Below are positions 1 through 5,710 of a stretch of 7,733 nt of DNA, in pieces. Both the position numbers and the translations under genes were made by a program. The stretch spans positions 1 to 7,733 of the forward strand of contig JAEZNF010000110.1 of the NCBI GenBank assembly GCA_023441845.1, written 5' to 3'. The notes under the pieces were generated by a model. The model saw only the letters and a list, made by a program, of their open reading frames with translations, searched no databases and was not told where the DNA came from. Positions within the stretch are counted from its first letter, which is position 1, and each line of letters opens with the position of its first letter. The stretch is from Bacillota bacterium (GTDB lineage: Bacteria; Bacillota; Clostridia; Acetivibrionales; DSM-2933).

Positions 1-876
1 AGTTCCTGATATTTCATTAATTGCAACTGTTGAATCGACTTTCACGTTCATTTCGATTTGTCCGCTTTTTATGACAGGCTCTAATCTTGTCCTGTTTTTG
101 AATATTTCAAGTGAAACCGTCAAATCCGAATTATTTATTTTATCTTCCACAGCAAGCACTCCACCCTTTATCTCATTTTGGACAAACAGCATGTCCTTTG
201 TTTCATCTCCATCTATAAAACCCAGGAGCCTTTGATCTTTAAATATTGCAGTGCCCATAACATTGGGCTTTTTTCCCTCGCCGACTTGTTTTAAGTCAAT
301 CGCTGCTGCTATGGAACCAGCCCCTTTTGTCGTCAGTATATTGGTAAACTTCCATATTTCAACGCGCGGGGCATTTGAGAGATTTTTTTCATTTCTCAGC
401 GTATCATCCAGCAAAAATGAAGTAGCTTCCTTGGTCAGCCCTCTTGTTGTTAAGATTTCTTTTGCTGTTTTTTCTTTGGAAACTAAAATATGAACATCTC
501 CCCTTGTTTCACCATCACGGTTAAACCAGTCAAGCACATGCACAACTCCTTCCTCGGCTATTTCCCTGCTGATAATTACAACTTTTGCATGACTCCAGTA
601 TACTTTTTTTCCCAGGATGGAAATTTCGTGCCTTACAGCATCTAAAATCGTTTTTCCCTCAATGGTTGCTATTATGGTCTTCTGTTCTGCCGTCTTATCC
701 ATACCGGCTTCCACTGTTTCCAATGTAATACTGAACTTTTCATTCGTCCCCTTATCTATGGCAATCCCTGCAACCACTGTCAGCTGTTCTATCTCCCTGT
801 AATTCCAACACCCGGTAAACATTATCAAGTTCAAAAAGATCAACAGTGGAAAAAGTATTTTTCTTGCGGTATTCAT
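1..876 (-). CDS. gerC: Ger(x)C family spore germination lipoprotein (partial, C-terminus cut by window edge)
   Basis: Translating the minus strand from the ATG at 876 gives 292 codons open to the left edge. The N-terminus is a lipoprotein signal: basic start (MNTARK), hydrophobic stretch, and a lipobox FTGC with Cys23, followed by WNYREI, the typical start of mature GerC proteins. Family members are lipid-anchored subunits of the GerA-type germinant receptor in the spore inner membrane and are needed for the response to nutrients. Full-length members are usually about 370-400 residues, so roughly 80-100 are missing here. Further family-like segments are VAGIAIDKG near residue 37 and HVLDWFNRD near residue 112. 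The start follows the gerA stop by 4 bases, and its GGGAGG ribosome site lies inside the end of gerA, implying co-transcription and coupled translation. The family call is firm; the germinant cannot be told. Confidence 0.93.
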   Translation of the reverse strand, partial: MNTARKILFPLLIFLNLIMFTGCWNYREIEQLTVVAGIAIDKGTNEKFSITLETVEAGMDKTAEQKTIIATIEGKTILDAVRHEISILGKKVYWSHAKVVIISREIAEEGVVHVLDWFNRDGETRGDVHILVSKEKTAKEILTTRGLTKEATSFLLDDTLRNEKNLSNAPRVEIWKFTNILTTKGAGSIAAAIDLKQVGEGKKPNVMGTAIFKDQRLLGFIDGDETKDMLFVQNEIKGGVLAVEDKINNSDLTVSLEIFKNRTRLEPVIKSGQIEMNVKVDSTVAINEISGT

Positions 877-880
877 TTGG

Positions 881-2422
881 TTATTTCCTCCCTGTATTTC
901 TTATAAGGTTCTTGGCACCGATGATTTTAGGCCTTAATGTCATGGTCCACCATGGTGCACGAACCCAGACATCCTGGGCGTTATGGTCTTTCACTCTGGT
1001 AACATTAAGCATATATGGAACTCCAAACGATCTCATGCTTGAAAGATAAATAATCAGGGCAATATAACTAAATATAAACCCATAAACGCCTAGAACGGAA
1101 GCTGCAATAATAAATATAAACCTCAATATAAGTATAGCCCCTATCATGTTTTTATTTAACAATGATAATATACCTGTTAAGGCAGTAACTATTAAAACAG
1201 GTGCACTTACAAGTTTTGCTTCAATTGCAGCCTCTCCCAATACCAGCGTACCTACAATGTTTATCGCCTGACCAATGGTACTTGGCATTCTTGTGCCGGC
1301 TTCCCGTAATATATCAAAAATAAGGAGCATGATAATCAGAGAAAATACCGTTGTGAAAGGAACTCCTTCACGCGAAGCAGCAATGCTTAACAGCAGCTGG
1401 GTAGGTATCGCTTCCTGATGGTATGTCGTAATTGCCAGAAACAAAGCCGGTACACTTATAGCCATTATCGTACTTAAATTTCTGAAAAGTCTGTTGATTG
1501 TTGAAAAAATATAATTGTTATAATAATCCTCATTTGCCTGGGTTGCTTCAGCCATCACAAAAGGAACTGTGAGTACAAACGGACTTCCGTCAACAAAAAG
1601 AGCTATCCTTCCCTCCAGCAGTTTGGATGCTATTACATCGGGTCTTTCACTGGCTCCAACCGTTTCAAACGGCGAAAAGGGCTCATCTCTGATAAGTTCC
1701 TGAATATAACCGGAGTCGAGGATTGCGTCAATTTTTATATCTTTAAGACGCTGTTCCAGTTCATTCAATACACTTTCGAGCGCCAAGCCTTCTATATAGC
1801 AAATGCAGGTCTTTGTTCTTGTTCTCTCACCTATTTCACGAAATTTATACTTTAGGTCGGGACTTATAATTTTTCTCCTTATTAATGAGATATTAACCAT
1901 TATTGATTCTGTGAAGCCCTCCCTCGGCCCGCGTACAACTCTTGCCGAATCAGGCTCGGTAATTGACCTTGATTTCCAGCCCTTTGATTCAATAATCAGA
2001 GCCTTATCATAGCCTTCCAACAAAAAAACCGTATAACCGTAAATTATTGAATCGACTATTTTGTCAACATCTTCTGAAATCTTAACGTTGTTTGATACGA
2101 TTACTTTATACTGTAATTCCTCCAGCAAATTGCTTTTGTTAATTTCTTCAGTTAAATCGTTTTTTAATACCGGTTTAATTATATTTTCATTAATGATTTC
2201 GTAATTTACCATTTCTTCAAAATATAAAACGCAGCACTTTGCAGATGGCAGATATTTATTCTGGAATCTTCTTGTAACAAGTAATTCATCACCAGAAAAT
2301 ATTCCTCCGAGTAAGGAAATGTTTTGTTCAAGCGACTTTGTTAATGCTTTATCCGAATACGCTTTATCAATGTTGTTTTCCTTACCCGTTGGAGCAGACT
2401 TCTTTGAAAACTTTTTAAACAT
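881..2422 (-). CDS. gerA: GerA family spore germination protein (germinant receptor A subunit)
   Basis: A 513-residue membrane protein of the GerA family, the large subunit of the nutrient germinant receptor in the spore inner membrane. The first ~270 residues form the soluble N-terminal domain. Family landmarks are RGPREGFTESI near 164-174, EPFSPFETVGASERPD near 247-262 and FVDGSPFVLTVP near 276-287. These are followed by hydrophobic segments to about residue 465, including HQEAIPTQLLLSIAASREGVPF and EAGTRMPSTIGQAINIVGTL. Length is normal and no frame break is seen. I place the start at the ATG at 2422 (MFKKFSKK), because GGTGAT lies three bases upstream and matches the 5' extension of the anti-SD sequence. 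A GTG at 2449 and an ATG at 2434 are in-frame alternatives with poorer ribosome sites. It is the first gene of the ger operon, followed directly by gerC. A forespore (sigma-G) promoter is expected, but I could not point to a convincing one. Confidence 0.95.
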   Translation of the reverse strand: MFKKFSKKSAPTGKENNIDKAYSDKALTKSLEQNISLLGGIFSGDELLVTRRFQNKYLPSAKCCVLYFEEMVNYEIINENIIKPVLKNDLTEEINKSNLLEELQYKVIVSNNVKISEDVDKIVDSIIYGYTVFLLEGYDKALIIESKGWKSRSITEPDSARVVRGPREGFTESIMVNISLIRRKIISPDLKYKFREIGERTRTKTCICYIEGLALESVLNELEQRLKDIKIDAILDSGYIQELIRDEPFSPFETVGASERPDVIASKLLEGRIALFVDGSPFVLTVPFVMAEATQANEDYYNNYIFSTINRLFRNLSTIMAISVPALFLAITTYHQEAIPTQLLLSIAASREGVPFTTVFSLIIMLLIFDILREAGTRMPSTIGQAINIVGTLVLGEAAIEAKLVSAPVLIVTALTGILSLLNKNMIGAILILRFIFIIAASVLGVYGFIFSYIALIIYLSSMRSFGVPYMLNVTRVKDHNAQDVWVRAPWWTMTLRPKIIGAKNLIRNTGRK

Positions 2423-2552
2423 AATATCACCCATTATATTTATTTCCACTTATTCGGATTATTACTCATTATTATATAGCCGACCGAAAGAAACTCAGAT
2501 TGATATCTTATACTGTTAAATAACCTGTCATTTGCAATTAATTTTACCCTGT

Positions 2553-2581
2553 TTGACCCCCCACATTTTTCCTGGTTTATT
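2553..2581 (+). promoter_or_regulatory. Possible sigma-A promoter for the large structured RNA
   Basis: TTGACC at 2553-2558 (5 of 6 to the -35 consensus) is followed by a 17-base spacer and TTTATT at 2576-2581 (4 of 6 to the -10 consensus). Transcription would begin near 2588, about 23 bases before the closing stem of the structured RNA at 2611. The -10 is weak, so this is a plausible but unproven call. It lies about 130-160 bp upstream of the divergent gerA start. Confidence 0.35.
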
Positions 2582-2610
2582 ACTTTAATAATCGGACACA
2601 ATAATAGCAC

Positions 2611-3083
2611 AAGGGTTCGTGATGGTTGAGCCAAGAGTATTATAAGGTCTATTGGGCTTTTTGAGGCTTTATAATATTCGGTCAAAGGTTAATATCAGGT
2701 CTCGTCCTTAGTTGACGCAAAGGCTTGTTATTAGCCGGAGAGCAGAGCCTTATGATGTCCTTAATGGCTATAATGCAGTAACACAATTATTGCATTATGG
2801 TCAAAACGGATGTATAAGGTTCGAGCTAAGATTATTAAGGGTTCCGCAGGTGTGCTTGCTGCTTGCCTTTAGCCTACCGTGCTTTATTCGGTAGTCCCTG
2901 AGGCGGTTTTAAACTACTGGAGGTCTGTTGCAGCCGAAAGGTTGCAGCAGGTTTCTAAGGTACTCTTGATAGTCGAGCAAAGGTTGGTGTAGGTTTTGTA
3001 ATGCTTGCAGGCAGTCGAAAGATTGTTTGCAGGTGCGTAGGGATCTGCATTAGCTAAAGCGAAGATCATCACGGGTTCTTTTT
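2611..3083 (+). ncRNA. Large structured noncoding RNA candidate, ~470 nt, class not identified
   Basis: Hand folding gives one closed, multi-armed domain. The ends pair: 2611-2627 with 3064-3080, 17 continuous pairs including several G-U. Inside are: a 16-bp hairpin, 2635-2650 with 2664-2679; a short arm, GTCAA 2681-2685 with TTGAC 2712-2716; a long interrupted arm, 2745-2822, made of 9 bp, 3 bp and 13 bp helices; CCGCAGG 2844-2850 with 2897-2906, enclosing CTACCG/CGGTAG (2874-2879/2889-2894); an 18-bp hairpin, 2918-2957, with a GAAA loop at 2936-2939; and a 15-bp hairpin, 3002-3035, with a GAAA loop at 3017-3020. The G-U pairs and GAAA loops make sense only for a plus-strand transcript. The closing stem runs into TTTTT and AT-rich sequence, which could end transcription. 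No protein frame fits. I see none of the signature sequences of RNase P RNA, tmRNA, SRP RNA or common riboswitches. Size and architecture recall OLE, ROOL or GOLLD RNAs, but I cannot assign a class. Confidence 0.75.
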
Positions 3084-3236
3084 ATTATTATGAAAATTAA
3101 CCGGTCTATCCTCCCTCTTTGTCTTATCACGCCTTAAACTCACCGCTATAAGACTTTTTATCCTCGATAAATTCACATATGGACAATTGGTTTTCTTAAA
3201 ACTGTTTTGAAGCTAAAAAAACCACCTTGTAAATAG
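3084..3236. other. Intergenic stretch between structured RNA and transporter promoter
   Basis: About 150 AT-rich bases with no credible reading frame on either strand. The only structure noted is the inverted repeat listed separately at 3121-3154. With the RNA domain (2611-3083), the transporter promoter and its leader, this accounts for the 2423-3370 gene-free gap. The remainder, 2423-2610, must hold the ger operon promoter and leader. Confidence 0.5.
3121..3159 (+). terminator. Weak terminator-like hairpin downstream of the structured RNA
   Basis: GTCTTAT (3121-3127) is the exact inverse complement of ATAAGAC (3148-3154), which is followed at once by TTTTT (3155-3159). The stem is only 7 bp with a 20-base loop, so it is weak. 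It could end transcripts that pass the T-tract at 3079-3083, or it may be chance. Confidence 0.35.
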
Positions 3237-3266
3237 TTGGTTATTCTTTATGCTTTATGATATAAT
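3237..3266 (+). promoter_or_regulatory. Sigma-A promoter with extended -10, upstream of the AI-2E transporter gene
   Basis: TTGGTT (3237-3242) is separated by 18 bases from a perfect TATAAT (3261-3266), which is preceded by TGa to give an extended -10. The start of transcription would be near 3273, leaving a leader of about 98 nt before the transporter ATG. Confidence 0.65.
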
Positions 3267-3274
3267 AGAAATTC

Positions 3275-3326
3275 AGGGAAATTGAATCCCTTTACCTTTT
3301 GCCGGTTTTCCCCCTTAGGAAACGGC
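3275..3326 (+). other. Two hairpins in the leader of the transporter mRNA
   Basis: AGGGA 3275-3279 pairs with TCCCT 3287-3291. GCCG 3301-3304 plus TTTCC 3307-3311 pair with GGAAA 3318-3322 plus CGGC 3323-3326, leaving a two-base bulge. Both lie between the predicted transcription start and the ribosome site. They do not match any riboswitch core I know. They may set mRNA stability or control access to the downstream ribosome site. Confidence 0.4.
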
Positions 3327-3370
3327 TTATTATAAACTTTTTATAAAATTCATATGGAGGGAACAGTTGT

Positions 3371-4486
3371 ATGCCGTTTAAGTATAGAAAAATCCCAAAT
3401 TGGAAGCTTCTTCCCATAATCATTATAGGGATTATATTCTACAAGCTGGCTGATAATGTAGGTGTTATTTTTAACGGTTTAAAGTTTTTTCTCTCTGGTA
3501 TCAGCTATCTGTTATGGGCTTTTGCAATTGCGTATATTTTGAATCCACTTATGGTTTTTATAGAAAAGAAGCTTAGACTAAGGCGCGCGCTCAGTATTTT
3601 ATTGATATATTTAGCCGTTACGGGGGGTATAATATTTGCCATAACTATTCTGGCCCCAATATTGGCCGACAGTGTTACCCAGTTAATTCAGAACTTCCCC
3701 GATTATGTCGTTAAGACCCAATCCTGGGCAAAAAGCAAAATAGAAACGTTTAAATTTGTAGATGACAGGTATAACATGGAAAACTACTTAAAGAGCAACC
3801 TTGACGGTATATTTGAAAATATCGGCGGCTTATTGAGCTCTTTTATAAAATCGATTTTCAGCAATGTACTGAATTTGACCTCCACCATATTCAAGCTGAT
3901 TTTAGCTGTTACAATCTCCGTATATATCCTTTATGACAAAGAATCGCTTATTAAAACCGCCAAAAATATACTTTATGCTTTTTTAAGCAAAAAAGATGCC
4001 GAAAAGCTAATAGCGGTCGGCAACCGTACAAACGGCATTTTCTCCCGTTATTTCGTCGGAAAGCTTCTAGGCGCTGCAATAGTTGGCACTATTTGTTTGG
4101 TAGTGCTTATCATACTGAAAATGCCTTATCCGTTCCTGATAAGTCTTATTGTCGGTATTCTCAATTTGATACCTTATTTCGGAACAATATTAGGAATAAT
4201 TCCGGCCGTGCTGATCACCTTATTCATAAGTCCAATAAAAGCTTTATGGGTATTTATTATCTTAATGATACTTGGTCAAATTGATGGAATGGTTATTTCC
4301 CCTAAGATACTGGGTGATAAGACAGGTATCAGTCCGATACTAATACTGGTGGCCATAACAATAGGCGGCGCCCTATACGGCGTTGTAGGAATGTTTGTGT
4401 CTGTGCCTATAGCAGCAGTATTAAAATCATTTTTCCTTGAATACATAAATAAAAGGCTGGAGTCTAAAAAAGGCCTTGAAGACTGA
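3371..4486 (+). CDS. AI-2E family transporter (PerM/YtvI-like membrane protein)
   Basis: A 371-residue polytopic membrane protein. Hydrophobic segments lie near residues 12-30, 36-58, 76-96, 165-188, 231-250, 254-285, 290-308 and 321-352. The soluble stretch between about 98 and 160 is the usual extracytoplasmic or peripheral region of the family. Family signatures are ILNLIPYFGTILGIIPAV (263-280) and SPKILGDKTGISPI (310-323). Members include TqsA and PerM of E. coli and YtvI of B. subtilis; substrates are mostly unknown, and although some members have been linked to AI-2 export or to cation/proton exchange, neither can be inferred here. The ATG at 3371 has GGAGGG about nine bases upstream, and length is normal. 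It appears to be a single-gene transcript with its own promoter and a converging neighbour on the 3' side. Confidence 0.93.
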   Translation: MPFKYRKIPNWKLLPIIIIGIIFYKLADNVGVIFNGLKFFLSGISYLLWAFAIAYILNPLMVFIEKKLRLRRALSILLIYLAVTGGIIFAITILAPILADSVTQLIQNFPDYVVKTQSWAKSKIETFKFVDDRYNMENYLKSNLDGIFENIGGLLSSFIKSIFSNVLNLTSTIFKLILAVTISVYILYDKESLIKTAKNILYAFLSKKDAEKLIAVGNRTNGIFSRYFVGKLLGAAIVGTICLVVLIILKMPYPFLISLIVGILNLIPYFGTILGIIPAVLITLFISPIKALWVFIILMILGQIDGMVISPKILGDKTGISPILILVAITIGGALYGVVGMFVSVPIAAVLKSFFLEYINKRLESKKGLED

Positions 4487-4519
4487 AAAAGGTACCGGAC
4501 AGTTTATTTGGCCGTACCC
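4487..4519. terminator. Shared hairpin terminator between converging genes
   Basis: GGTAC 4491-4495 and GG 4497-4498 pair with CC 4512-4513 and GTACC 4514-4518, with one bulged C. On the minus strand the stem is followed by TTTTT, a good intrinsic terminator for the coiled-coil gene and anything reading through from the ylq operon. On the plus strand only a weak CCTTAATTTC follows, so it is less efficient for the transporter mRNA. Confidence 0.6.
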
Positions 4520-4563
4520 CTTAATTTCAATAATATCCCGAATCTATATAATTTAATGTAGTA

Positions 4564-4968
4564 TTATTTACCACCTTTGATAACTCTTATCTCAACATCC
4601 TGCTTTTCAACCTTATCTTTTAACTCTGTTACATTCTCCATAGTAAGAGCAACTACCTCTGTAATGCTGTCAAGTCTTTTAGTAATCTGCCTAAACTCTT
4701 CCTTGTTGCTTTTGTCATGCATATCAATTCTTTCATTCAAGCTTCTTCCAAGAACATCAATTTTTTCATTTAAACTTCTGTTAGTTTCACCAATTTTTTC
4801 ATTTAAACTTCTGTTAGTTTCATCTATTTTTTCATTTAAACTTTTATCAAGCTCATCAATTCTGCCATTTAAACTTTTATTATTCTCACCGATTCTTTTG
4901 TTATTATCATCGATTTTTTCATTTAAACCTTTTATCTCGTTTAGAATCTGCTTTAAAAGTTCTTCCAT
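4564..4968 (-). CDS. Small coiled-coil protein with 11-residue repeats, function unknown
   Basis: A 134-residue, highly charged protein with no signal peptide or membrane segment. After MEELLKQILNEIK comes an almost continuous coiled coil. Residues 32-86 are five tandem 11-residue units of the form SLNEKIDETNR. An earlier unit sits at 14-24 (GLNEKIDDNNK), and a shortened seven-residue unit (RIGENNK) at 25-31. Eleven-residue periodicity favours a right-handed or straight coiled coil rather than the classic heptad type. The C-terminal part (87-134) returns to ordinary leucine/valine heptads and ends in the basic tail KGGK. GGAAGGG five bases before the ATG is a good ribosome site, and an extended -10 promoter lies just upstream. 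Short coiled-coil proteins like this are common in Clostridia with no assigned role. A structural or partner-binding role is possible, but I do not assign a function. Confidence 0.82.
   Translation of the reverse strand: MEELLKQILNEIKGLNEKIDDNNKRIGENNKSLNGRIDELDKSLNEKIDETNRSLNEKIGETNRSLNEKIDVLGRSLNERIDMHDKSNKEEFRQITKRLDSITEVVALTMENVTELKDKVEKQDVEIRVIKGGK
4711..4875 (-). repeat. Five tandem 33-bp repeats inside the coiled-coil gene
   Basis: The DNA coding residues 32-86 is a direct repeat with a 33-bp period. The consensus on the plus strand includes TTTTTCATTTAAACTT, most alike in the middle units (about 4780-4860). The bases as well as the residues are conserved between middle units, pointing to recent expansion by unequal crossing-over or slippage. 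Confidence 0.85.
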
Positions 4969-4999
4969 TTAAACCCTTCCTTCTATTTTTGGTATTTAT

Positions 5000-5008
5000 A
5001 TTATATCA
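5000..5008 (-). promoter_or_regulatory. Extended -10 promoter for the coiled-coil gene
   Basis: On the minus strand TGATATAAT gives a perfect TATAAT with the TGn extension. The -35 at the proper spacing (TTTCTA, 5028-5023) is poor, as is tolerated with an extended -10. Predicted transcription begins near 4993, leaving a leader of about 25 nt that contains the GGAAGGG ribosome site. Confidence 0.55.
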
Positions 5009-5015
5009 TTCTTCC

Positions 5016-5043
5016 AATTATTTAGAAATATTATCTAATAACT
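5016..5043. other. AT-rich hairpin between yraN and the coiled-coil gene
   Basis: AATTATT and AGA (5016-5026, with one bulge) pair with TCT and AATAACT (5034-5043). The stem is about 10 bp and almost all A-T or G-U. On the plus strand it is followed by a T-run (5043-5048), but no plus-strand gene ends here. On the minus strand no T-run follows, so it is unlikely to stop the yraN transcript. It may be chance. Confidence 0.25.
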
Positions 5044-5046
5044 TTT

Positions 5047-5418
5047 TTAAAACGCGTTCCTGATAAGGTTGATTTCCTTTATATTAAGCTCTTTACCGTT
5101 TAAGATGATTTCAACAACGTCAAACCTTATGCAGCTATTATGCAAATTATTCCGAATTATGTAGATACTTGCAAGCTTTCTGATGTTATCCTGCTTTCTT
5201 CTGTTTACCGCTTCGGCTGGAGAGCCGTATATCAGTCCGTTTCTGGACTTAACCTCTACAAAGCAGACAAACTCTTTTTCCCGGGCAATTATATCTATTT
5301 CTCCCATCCTTCCTACCCTGTAATTTTGCTTTAAAATATAAAAACCGCAATCTTTTAAATAATTTATTGCAATCTCCTCACCAAAGCTTCCTACGCTGCG
5401 TTTATTTCTTATGTCCAT
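5047..5418 (-). CDS. yraN: YraN / UPF0102 family protein, nuclease-like fold
   Basis: A 123-residue protein matching the YraN (UPF0102) family over its whole length. Landmarks: GSFGEEIAINYLKDCGF (10-26), ILKQNYR (28-34), GEIDIIA (39-45), FVEVKSR (53-59) and RRKQDNIRKLA (73-83). The family is predicted to have the PD-(D/E)XK or Holliday-junction resolvase-like fold. The candidate metal-binding and catalytic set here is Glu15, Asp42, Glu55 and Lys57, all present. A firm cellular role is not established for most members; it is usually placed in DNA processing. I chose the ATG at 5418 because GGTGAT stands four bases upstream and the resulting length fits the family. ATGs at 5430 and 5481 would add residues unlike family N-termini. 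The start overlaps the end of the FlhB-like gene by 17 bp, so translation is probably coupled. Confidence 0.92.
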   Translation of the reverse strand: MDIRNKRSVGSFGEEIAINYLKDCGFYILKQNYRVGRMGEIDIIAREKEFVCFVEVKSRNGLIYGSPAEAVNRRKQDNIRKLASIYIIRNNLHNSCIRFDVVEIILNGKELNIKEINLIRNAF

Positions 5419-5704
5419 ATTTATCACCATAGCCCTTATCAAGACTGCTAATAAAGACCAGTATTTCAGCCACAACTTCATAAAGCTCCTTCGGAATCTG
5501 GTCTCCTATACTCATACTTCCGAGTGTATGTGCAAGCTCGGCATTTTCATAAACAGGAACATTGCTTTCTTTAGCTTTTTCTATTACTTTTTCAGCCTCG
5601 TCACCTTTTGCAATAGCTATAATCTTAGGCGCCGTATCCTCTCCGGGAGTATATTTCAGAGCTGCCGCCTCTTTAACTTTCTTTTCCCTTGCCGTAAAAA
5701 TCAC
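5402..5704 (-). CDS. ylqH: FlhB C-terminal-domain homologue (YlqH/FlhX-like)
   Basis: A soluble protein of about 100 residues that resembles only the cytoplasmic C-terminal domain of the flagellar export switch protein FlhB. The stretch EAAALKYTPGEDTAPKI, then ESNVPVYENAELAHTL, then GDQIPKELYEVVAEIL lines up with the corresponding FlhB region. The membrane domain is absent, and so is the NPTH self-cleavage motif, with the protein starting about where the post-cleavage fragment would. Stand-alone proteins of this type are known (YlqH in B. subtilis, FlhX in Helicobacter). The upstream gene ends six bases before the GTG at 5704, and yraN overlaps the 3' end. The start is uncertain: the GTG lies inside its own SD-like stretch (AAGGGCGGTGAT), and no ATG is available in frame after the upstream TAA. 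Confidence 0.88.
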   Translation of the reverse strand: MIFTAREKKVKEAAALKYTPGEDTAPKIIAIAKGDEAEKVIEKAKESNVPVYENAELAHTLGSMSIGDQIPKELYEVVAEILVFISSLDKGYGDKYGHKK

Positions 5705-5710
5705 CGCCCT

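Noticed and set aside
2450..2550. Sigma-G promoter for gerA
   Set aside because: Expected from biology, but no sequence here matches both -35 (G[CT]ATA) and -10 (CATnnTA) elements at proper spacing, so I do not report one.
2440..2685. 81-residue minus-strand frame upstream of gerA
   Set aside because: It overlaps the predicted RNA's 5' end, overlaps the start of the gerA region, has no clear ribosome site, and its product has no protein-like pattern; its stop-free run reflects the structured RNA on the other strand.
2712..2894. 60-residue plus-strand frame inside the structured RNA
   Set aside because: It has no ribosome site, lies wholly within paired RNA segments, and the product has no recognisable domain.
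2681..3040. CRISPR array suggested by repeated AAAGGTT..AGGT at about 40-base spacing
   Set aside because: The repeated part is short and imperfect, spacing varies, and the repeats are explained by GNRA-capped hairpins in a larger fold; no cas genes are near.
2611..3083. RNase P RNA, tmRNA, SRP RNA or group I/II intron
   Set aside because: I looked for the GAGGAAAGUCC-type RNase P core, the tmRNA T-arm with CCA end, the SRP domain IV loop, intron core P/Q/R/S elements and domain V; none was found by eye.
4577..4972. 131-residue plus-strand frame opposite the coiled-coil gene
   Set aside because: It is the reverse reading of the 33-bp repeats; the repeated FKLLLVSPIFS pattern is explained by the repeat on the coding strand, which has the promoter and ribosome site.
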